A stretch of DNA of 64,000 nt from Thauera sp. UBA6194 (lineage in GTDB: Bacteria > Pseudomonadota > Gammaproteobacteria > Burkholderiales > Rhodocyclaceae), in contig DITC01000061.1 in NCBI GenBank assembly GCA_002422685.1, forward strand, positions 47,777-111,776. Reading direction: 5' to 3'. Numbering within the stretch: the first letter of the stretch is position 1; each line of letters starts with the position of its first letter. Shown here in pieces: positions 58,187 through 64,000 of this stretch. A program made the position numbers and the translations under genes. A model generated the notes under the pieces. The model was not told the origin of the DNA, did no database searches, and saw only the letters and a program-made list of their open reading frames with translations.

Positions 58187-59902
58187 ATGAAGATTCAGCT
58201 CTCCAGCCTCGCCCGCTCGGTCTGCCTTGCCCTGGCGCTGAGCGCAGGCGGCAGCGCCGTCGCAGCCAACGGCGACCCGATCGGCGGCCCCCTGCCCGCG
58301 CAGGAACTCACGCCCCGGACCCTGTACCACTTCCTGCTCGCCGAGATCGCCGGCGCACGCGGCCAGATCGGGCTGTCGGCGCAGCTCTACGTCGATCTCG
58401 CGCGCTCCACCCGGGATCCGCGCATCGCGCGCCGCGCCACCGAGATCGCCATGTATTCGCGCAACCTTCAAATGGCACGCGCGGCGGCCGGCATCTGGGC
58501 GGAGCTCGCGCCCGAGTCCGAAGAAGCGCGGCGCGTGCTCGCGAGCATGGAAGGCCGCGAGCACGGCGGCAACGTCAACCTCGACACCGTGCAGATCCAG
58601 CTCGCGCGCGTGCTCGCGCAGTCCAGCGAGCGCCTGCCGCAGAACCTGCTCGGCCTCAACCGCGCGCTTGCGCGCGTGCCGGACAAGCAGGCCGCACGCG
58701 CGATCGTGTCCCGCCTCACCGAACCCTATCTCGACTTCCCCGAAGCGCACATCGCCCGTGCCCAGGCCGCACTCGGCGTGGACGACGCGATGGCCGCGCT
58801 GGCCGCGGTCGAGCGCGCGCTCGAGCTGCGCGCGAGCTGGACGCCCGCAGCACTGATGAAGGCGCAGATCCTGCAACAGGCCGGCGCACACGACGAGGCG
58901 CTCGCCTACCTCGAGCAGGAAGTGAAGCAGGCCCCCGACAACCGCGAACTGCGCCTGGCCTGGGCGCGCGGCCTGGTCTCGGCGCAGCGCTTCACCGAAG
59001 CGCGCGAGGCCTTCCGCGCCCTGCTCGCGGACAGCCCCGGGGACGCCGAGCTGCACTACGCGGTGGCCCTGCTGTCGGTGCAGCTCGACGACCCGGCCGA
59101 TGCCGAGGTGAATTTCGCGCGCGCGCTCGCCGCGGACTACCCACGCCCCGACCTGATCCGCCTGCACCTCGGGCAGATTGCCGCCGAGCGACGCGAAGAA
59201 GCCGCCGCGCGCAAGTGGTTCGACGAGATCACCGACCTCGACCTGCGCCCCGAAGCCGGCATCCGCAGCGCACTGAGCCTGGCGCGCGAGGGCCGCATCG
59301 ACGAGGCCCGGGCCCTGCTCCAGGGCGAGGACGACGAGCCCGAGGTGCTGCGCCGCTACGTGCTCACCGAGGCGCAGATCCTGCGTGACGCCGACCGCGC
59401 GGGCGAAGCCCTGCTCGTGATCGACGAGGCCCTGCGCGAGACGCCCGAGGACACCGGCCTGCTCTACGAAGCCGCGATGCTGTCCGAGCGCCTCGAGCGC
59501 CTCGACCTCATGGAGTCGCGCCTGCGCCGCGTGATCGAGCTCGACCCCGAGCACGCCCACGCCTACAACGCGCTCGGCTACTCGCTCGCCGACCGCGGCC
59601 TGCGCCTCGACGAAGCCGAAGCCTTCATCGAGCGTGCCCTCGAGCTGATGCCAGACGACCCCTTCATCCTCGACAGCCTGGGCTGGGTGCGCTTCCGTCT
59701 CGGTGACAACGCGGCCGCGCTCACCCACCTCGAGCGCGCCTACGCCCAGCGCCAGGACGCCGAGATCGCGGCCCACCTGGGCGAGGTGCTGTGGTCGATC
59801 GGGCGCCGGGACGACGCGAAGCGCCTCTTCTCCGAGGCGCTCGCCGCGCACCCCGGCAACCGCCTGCTGAGCGAAACCCTCGACCGCCTGGGCGCACGAT
59901 GA
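58187..59902 (+). CDS. Periplasmic TPR protein upstream of lolB
   Basis: 571 aa with a signal peptide (1-27, ending AVAA) and TPR repeats through most of the length (for example AVALLSVQLDDPADAEVNFA, AYNALGYSLADRGLRLDEAE). Conserved neighbour of lolB and ispE in betaproteobacteria, presumably for outer-membrane or lipoprotein-related assembly. The stop overlaps lolB (ATGA). The longer upstream frame overlaps mutM on the opposite strand and is not the start. Confidence 0.85.
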   Translation: MKIQLSSLARSVCLALALSAGGSAVAANGDPIGGPLPAQELTPRTLYHFLLAEIAGARGQIGLSAQLYVDLARSTRDPRIARRATEIAMYSRNLQMARAAAGIWAELAPESEEARRVLASMEGREHGGNVNLDTVQIQLARVLAQSSERLPQNLLGLNRALARVPDKQAARAIVSRLTEPYLDFPEAHIARAQAALGVDDAMAALAAVERALELRASWTPAALMKAQILQQAGAHDEALAYLEQEVKQAPDNRELRLAWARGLVSAQRFTEAREAFRALLADSPGDAELHYAVALLSVQLDDPADAEVNFARALAADYPRPDLIRLHLGQIAAERREEAAARKWFDEITDLDLRPEAGIRSALSLAREGRIDEARALLQGEDDEPEVLRRYVLTEAQILRDADRAGEALLVIDEALRETPEDTGLLYEAAMLSERLERLDLMESRLRRVIELDPEHAHAYNALGYSLADRGLRLDEAEAFIERALELMPDDPFILDSLGWVRFRLGDNAAALTHLERAYAQRQDAEIAAHLGEVLWSIGRRDDAKRLFSEALAAHPGNRLLSETLDRLGAR

Positions 59903-60510
59903 ACCCGCGCCCCCGCCCGGAACGTACCCCGGACGCCTCGCGCCGCCGTACCCTGAGTGCGGCGGCCTGTGCCTTGCTGGTCGCCGCCTGCGCGCCACTG
60001 CAACCGCACGAAACGGCCACCGCCACAGCGCGCACGCCCCTCGCGGCCTTCGAGCTCGAAGGCCGACTGTCGGCCACCGACGGCACCCAGGCCGCCACCG
60101 GTGGCCTGGCGTGGCAGCACACCCGGCAAGCCGACAGCCTGACCCTGTTCAGCCCCCTCGGCTCGATCGTCGCCCGCCTCGACAGCAGCCCGGCCGGCGC
60201 CGTGCTCACCCACGCCAACGGCACCCGACACCAGGCCGCCGACGCCGATACGCTCATCCCCGCCGTGCTCGGCATCGACCTGCCCACCGGCCAGTTCGCA
60301 CGTTGGGTGCAGGCCGCCCCCGGCGCAGGCGCCGAGGTCCGCAGCCGCGACGCTGCCGGTCGACCGACGCTCGTCATCGACCAGGGCTGGCGCATCGACT
60401 ACCTCGCCTACATCGACGCCAGCCCACAGGCCCTGCCCGCACGCCTCGACATCACACGCGGCGAAGCCCGCCTGCGCCTGATCATCGACCACTGGACCAC
60501 AGCGCAGTGA
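59899..60510 (+). CDS. lolB: Outer-membrane lipoprotein LolB
   Basis: Inserts lipoproteins into the outer membrane after LolA transfer. 203 aa with lipobox LLVAAC (mature Cys about 31) and the beta-barrel of LolB (GRLSATDGTQAATGGLAWQH). Overlaps the TPR gene (ATGA) and ispE (GTGA). Confidence 0.9.
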   Translation: MNPRPRPERTPDASRRRTLSAAACALLVAACAPLQPHETATATARTPLAAFELEGRLSATDGTQAATGGLAWQHTRQADSLTLFSPLGSIVARLDSSPAGAVLTHANGTRHQAADADTLIPAVLGIDLPTGQFARWVQAAPGAGAEVRSRDAAGRPTLVIDQGWRIDYLAYIDASPQALPARLDITRGEARLRLIIDHWTTAQ

Positions 60511-61376
60511 CCTTGCCCACGCCCATCACCACCGACCCGGCGCGCTTGCTTGACTGCCCCGCGCCCGCAAAGCTGAACCTCTTCCTGCACGTCGTGGGCC
60601 GGCGCGCCGATGGCTACCACCTGCTGCAGACCGCCTTCCGCCTGCTCGACTGGGGCGACACGCTCGACTTCGCGCTGCGCGCCGACGGCGACATCCGCCG
60701 CGTCACCGACGTGCCCGGCGTCGCACCCGAGCAGGATCTGGTGGTGCGCGCCGCGCGCCTGCTGCAGCAGCACACCGGCTGCACGCTGGGCGCCGACATC
60801 GCGCTGCACAAGGTACTGCCCATGGGCGGCGGCATCGGTGGCGGCAGCTCGGACGCGGCCACCACGCTGATCGCGCTCAACCGCCTGTGGGGCACCGCCC
60901 TGCAGCGCGCCGAGCTGCAGGCCCTCGCGCTGCAGCTCGGCGCCGACGTACCCGTCTTCGTGTTCGGCCAGGACGCGTTCGCAGAGGGCGTAGGCGAAGC
61001 GCTGCAGGCCCTCGCGCTCGCCCCGGCCTGGTACGTGATCGTGTCGCCCGGGGTCTCGGTGCCGACCGGCGAAATTTTTTCGGCCGAGGACTTGACGAGA
61101 AACACGCCACTCATCAGAATGCCGGACTTCGCAGCGAGCACCACCCGAAACGACCTGCAATCAGTAGCCTGCAAGCGTTACCCGGAAGTGCAAAAAGCGA
61201 TCGACTGGCTGGCGACGAAGGCGCCGGCCTCGATGACAGGCTCGGGCGCCTGCGTGTTTGCGGAAGTCTCCTCGGAAGCCGAGGCCGACCGCATCACCGA
61301 AGATTGTCCGCCATGCTGGAAAGCGTGGAAGGCGAAAAGTCTGACTCGCCATCCGCTTTACGGTTGGTTACAATAG
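60507..61376 (+). CDS. ispE: 4-diphosphocytidyl-2-C-methyl-D-erythritol kinase
   Basis: GHMP kinase of the MEP isoprenoid pathway. 289 aa, starting with GTG at 60507 inside the lolB stop. PAPAKLNLFLHVVGRRADGYHLL (1st motif), glycine-rich PMGGGIGGGSSDAAT (2nd), and TGSGACVFAEV (3rd). Typical length. Confidence 0.95.
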   Translation: MTLPTPITTDPARLLDCPAPAKLNLFLHVVGRRADGYHLLQTAFRLLDWGDTLDFALRADGDIRRVTDVPGVAPEQDLVVRAARLLQQHTGCTLGADIALHKVLPMGGGIGGGSSDAATTLIALNRLWGTALQRAELQALALQLGADVPVFVFGQDAFAEGVGEALQALALAPAWYVIVSPGVSVPTGEIFSAEDLTRNTPLIRMPDFAASTTRNDLQSVACKRYPEVQKAIDWLATKAPASMTGSGACVFAEVSSEAEADRITEDCPPCWKAWKAKSLTRHPLYGWLQ

Positions 61377-61435
61377 CGCCCGCCGCGCAGCTCGATTGGG
61401 TCGATCGATTGCTCTCGCCGGCGAGAAAGGTTTCT

Positions 61436-61512
61436 TGGGGAGTCGCCAAGTCGGTTAAGGCACCGGATTTTGATTCCGGCATTCGAGGGTTCGAATCCTT
61501 CCTCCCCAGCCA
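61436..61512 (+). tRNA. tRNA-Gln (TTG)
   Basis: 77 nt including encoded CCA. Acceptor TGGGGAG/CTCCCCA with discriminator G, anticodon loop TTTTGAT giving TTG, T stem GAGGG/CCTTC-type with T-loop TTCGAAT. Lies between ispE and prs, the common betaproteobacterial order; probably co-transcribed. Confidence 0.95.
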
Positions 61513-61598
61513 TACAACGACGGGCAGGCCCAGGTTTTCCGGGAGCCTGCCCGATTCGTTTCTAGCGGCAGAATTTACACGGCATCGGAGTAGCGGTC

Positions 61599-62549
61599 AT
61601 GCCCCACGGCAGCCTGATGGTCTTCACCGGCAACGCCAACCCAAAGCTTGGCGCCGACGTGACGCGACGTCTGGGTATCTCCCTTGGTTCGGCCACCGTC
61701 GGCCGGTTTTCGGATGGTGAAGTCAACGTCGAACTGCTCGAGAACGTGCGCGGCAAGGACGTCTTCGTCCTGCAGCCGACCTGCTCGCCGACCAACGACA
61801 ACCTGATGGAGCTGCTGGTCCTGGTCGATGCGCTCAAGCGCGCCTCCGCCGGCCGCATCACCGCTGCCATCCCCTACTTCGGCTACGCCCGCCAGGACCG
61901 CCGCCCGCGCTCGGCGCGCGTGCCGATCACGGCCAAGGTTGTCGCCAACATGCTGCAGGCGGTGGGCGTACAGCGCCTGCTGACCATGGACCTGCACGCC
62001 GACCAGATCCAGGGCTTCTTCGACATCGCGGTCGATAACGTGTATGCGGCGCCAGTGCTGCTCGCCGACCTCGACAAGCAGAAATACGACGACCTGCTCG
62101 TCGTCTCGCCCGACGTCGGCGGCGTGGTGCGCGCCCGTGCCTTCGCCAAGCGCATGGAGTGCGACCTGGCGATCATCGACAAGCGCCGCCCCAAGGCCAA
62201 CGTGTCCGAAGTCATGAACATCATCGGCGAGGTCGAAGGTCGCACCTGCGTGATCATGGACGACATCGTCGATACCGCCGGCACGCTGTGCAAGGCTGCC
62301 TCCGCGCTCAAGGAGCACGGCGCCAAGCGCGTGCTGTCGTACTGCACCCACGCCGTGCTCTCGGGCGCAGCCGTGTCGCGCATCAACGACTCCGAGCTCG
62401 ACGAGCTGGTCGTCACCGACACCATCCCGCTCAGCGACGACGCCAAGGCCTGCCCGCGCATCCGCCAAGTGTCGGTAGCCTCGCTGCTGGCCGACACCAT
62501 CCTGCGCATCAGCAACGAAGAGTCCGTCTCCTCGCTGTTCATGGAATAA
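61599..62549 (+). CDS. prs: Ribose-phosphate pyrophosphokinase
   Basis: Makes PRPP from ribose-5-phosphate and ATP. 316 aa: SLMVFTGNANPKLG at the start, catalytic region DLHADQIQGFF, and PRPP-binding MDDIVDTAGT. Start 61599 keeps the conserved PHGSL N-terminus. Confidence 0.97.
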   Translation: MPHGSLMVFTGNANPKLGADVTRRLGISLGSATVGRFSDGEVNVELLENVRGKDVFVLQPTCSPTNDNLMELLVLVDALKRASAGRITAAIPYFGYARQDRRPRSARVPITAKVVANMLQAVGVQRLLTMDLHADQIQGFFDIAVDNVYAAPVLLADLDKQKYDDLLVVSPDVGGVVRARAFAKRMECDLAIIDKRRPKANVSEVMNIIGEVEGRTCVIMDDIVDTAGTLCKAASALKEHGAKRVLSYCTHAVLSGAAVSRINDSELDELVVTDTIPLSDDAKACPRIRQVSVASLLADTILRISNEESVSSLFME

Positions 62550-62641
62550 GCTTTCCCGCCGCCACGGCCATCCGGTCGTGGCGACTTCAAACGTCTTCGC
62601 CTGGTCGCGGGCGAGGACATCCTTCACTCAGGAGCAACACC

Positions 62642-63253
62642 ATGCAAATCGAATTCAAGGCCACCAAGCGTGACGCGCAGGGTACGGGTGCGAGCCGCCG
62701 CCTGCGTCGCGCCGGCCAGGTCCCGGGCATCATCTACGGTGGCGAAGGCGAAGCCCTCGCCATCACCATGGACCACAATGAGCTGTACCACCTGCTGCGC
62801 AAGGAAGCCTTCCACGCGTCCGTGCTGAACATCGACGTCGAAGGCAACAAGCAGAACGTCATCCTGCGCGACAGCCAGTGGCATCCGTTCAAGCAGCAAG
62901 TGCTGCACCTCGACTTCCAGCGCGTGGCCGCCGGCGAGAAGATGCACATGAAGGTGCCGCTGCACTTCGTCGGCGACGACGTCAGCCCGGCCGTCAAGCT
63001 CGGCGGCTGCATGATCTCGCACGTCATCAACGAGATCGACGTCCAATGCCTGCCGAAGGATCTGCCCGAGTTCGTCGAGGTCGACCTGTCCGCAGTCGAG
63101 TCCGGCGCCTCGGTGCACCTGTCGCAGATCAAGCTGCCGGCAGGTGTCGAGCTCGCCCAGCACGGCGAAGGCGACCCGGTGGTCGCGACCGCGCTGCTGG
63201 TGAAGGGCGCGACCGCTGAAGGCGAGGCCGAAGGCGAAGACGAGCAGGCCTGA
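62642..63253 (+). CDS. rplY: 50S ribosomal protein L25 (CTC form)
   Basis: 203 aa, the longer CTC-type L25 with N-terminal 5S rRNA-binding domain (QIEFKATKRDAQGTGASRR) and C-terminal domain, ending with an acidic EGEAEGEDEQA. CAGGAGC RBS before ATG 62642; a frame open upstream runs through prs and is not the start. Confidence 0.95.
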   Translation: MQIEFKATKRDAQGTGASRRLRRAGQVPGIIYGGEGEALAITMDHNELYHLLRKEAFHASVLNIDVEGNKQNVILRDSQWHPFKQQVLHLDFQRVAAGEKMHMKVPLHFVGDDVSPAVKLGGCMISHVINEIDVQCLPKDLPEFVEVDLSAVESGASVHLSQIKLPAGVELAQHGEGDPVVATALLVKGATAEGEAEGEDEQA

Positions 63254-63296
63254 GCCCTGCCGTCACGCTGACCCGGACCACCGAGACCGACACCCG

Positions 63297-63980
63297 ATGA
63301 GCAACGCGCCCGCGCGCCCGCCTCGTCTGATCGTCGGCCTCGGCAATCCGGGCGCCGAATATTCCGAAACCCGGCACAACGCCGGGTTTTGGTTTTGTGA
63401 GCGGCTCGCCGACAAGCTCGGTGTGCGCTTCTCGCACGAATCCCGTTTCCACGGACTGGTCGCCAACGCGCGTGAAGCCGGCATGTGGCTGCTGATGCCA
63501 CAGACCTTCATGAACCGCTCCGGCCAGGCCATCGGCGCGCTCGCGCGCTTCTATCGCATCGAGCCTGCCGAGATCCTCGTCGTGCACGACGAGCTCGACA
63601 TCCCGCCCGGCCAGTTGCGCCTCAAGTTCGGCGGCGGCCTCGGCGGCCACAATGGGCTCAAGGACACCTCGGCCCACCTCGGCACCAACGATTACTGGCG
63701 CCTGCGCATCGGCATCGGCCATCCGGGCGACCGCAACGAAGTGGTGAACTTCGTGCTCAAGCCCGCGCGCCGCGAAGAGCAGCAGCAGATCGACGAGGCC
63801 ATCGACAAGGCGCTCGCGCTCTGGCCGCAGATCGTGCGCGGCGAGCTCAACGCCGCCGCCACCAAGCTCAACGTCCGCCCTGCGCCGCCGAAACCGCCCA
63901 AGCCGCCGAAGGCGCCCAGACCCGCGGCCACGCCCGACGCGGCGGCCACCGAAACTCCCAAGGAAGAACCCCAGCCATGA
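63297..63980 (+). CDS. pth: Peptidyl-tRNA hydrolase
   Basis: 227 aa. Catalytic segment LIVGLGNPGAEYSETRHNAGF (H in RHNAGF), FMNRSGQAIG, and GGLGGHNGLKDTSAHLG. Extra Pro/Lys/Ala-rich tail of about 35 residues (NVRPAPPKPPKPPKAP). The stop overlaps ychF (ATGA). Confidence 0.96.
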   Translation: MSNAPARPPRLIVGLGNPGAEYSETRHNAGFWFCERLADKLGVRFSHESRFHGLVANAREAGMWLLMPQTFMNRSGQAIGALARFYRIEPAEILVVHDELDIPPGQLRLKFGGGLGGHNGLKDTSAHLGTNDYWRLRIGIGHPGDRNEVVNFVLKPARREEQQQIDEAIDKALALWPQIVRGELNAAATKLNVRPAPPKPPKPPKAPRPAATPDAAATETPKEEPQP

Positions 63981-64000
63981 GCCTGAAATGCGGAATCGTC
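63977..64000 (+). CDS. ychF: YchF/OLA1-type ATPase, N-terminal start (partial)
   Basis: Eight codons MSLKCGIV at the right edge match the N-terminus of YchF (normally continuing GLPNVGKST). Overlaps pth by ATGA. Position after pth is conserved. Confidence 0.8.

Overview
The window is GC-rich chromosomal DNA from a betaproteobacterium, most likely Rhodocyclales (Thauera/Azoarcus-like). I infer this from gene content and local order: phasin, PEP-CTERM protein, split glyQ-glyS, lnt-corC-ybeY-phoH-miaB, ftsX-ftsE-ftsY next to two M16 peptidases, rsmD-coaD-ferredoxin, and tpr-lolB-ispE-tRNA-Gln-prs-rplY-pth-ychF. Nothing was searched; family names come from motifs, length and neighbours.

Layout. 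1-2.4 kb: end of lptC, lptA, an enoyl-CoA hydratase and a phasin with a consensus sigma70 promoter and a strong terminator. 2.5-4.8 kb: a TPR protein and a secreted PEP-CTERM protein of the terpene-cyclase-like toroid type. 5.0-15.9 kb (minus): pterin dehydratase, plsC, gmhB, glyS, glyQ, lnt, corC, ybeY (with an extra N-terminal domain), phoH, miaB and a small secreted protein. 16.2 kb: tRNA-Met. 16.4-25.8 kb: a Fic protein with inverted-repeat operators, yejK, hsdR, an ArsD-like protein without the usual cysteines, a nitronate monooxygenase-like enzyme and an MFS transporter.

26.0-28.5 kb: a small integron cassette array read on the minus strand. It has an attI1-like site, three attC sites with complementary core boxes and a fourth decayed one, but no integrase gene where one is expected. 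28.7-35.8 kb: the rest of a type I restriction-modification locus. It is one tightly coupled minus-strand operon, hsdM - 55-aa ORF - Abi (HEPN) - truncated RhuM-like - PDDEXK nuclease (DUF1016) - hsdS - broken GIY-YIG/DUF4357 gene, with ATGA overlaps at every junction. A 19-bp direct repeat flanks the 55-aa ORF plus abi unit. hsdR lies 8 kb away, beyond the integron.

35.9-49.4 kb: an encapsulin-type ferritin without an encapsulin gene or loading peptide, a dihydrolipoamide dehydrogenase-like flavoprotein, an HMA-CDF cation exporter, bacteriohemerythrin, CoA transferase, an FmdE-like protein, a diguanylate cyclase with a haem-type sensor, an ABC exporter, ahpF/ahpC, ftsX and ftsE. 49.4-64.0 kb: ftsY, M16 peptidases, rsmD, coaD, ferredoxin, a dynamin-like GTPase, mutM, a TPR protein, lolB, ispE, tRNA-Gln, prs, rplY, pth and the start of ychF.

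The parts most worth attention are the type I operon with its embedded nuclease and RNase-type genes and unlisted 55-aa ORF, and the integrase-less array beside it. Together they form a defence/accessory island assembled in several steps between conserved housekeeping blocks.
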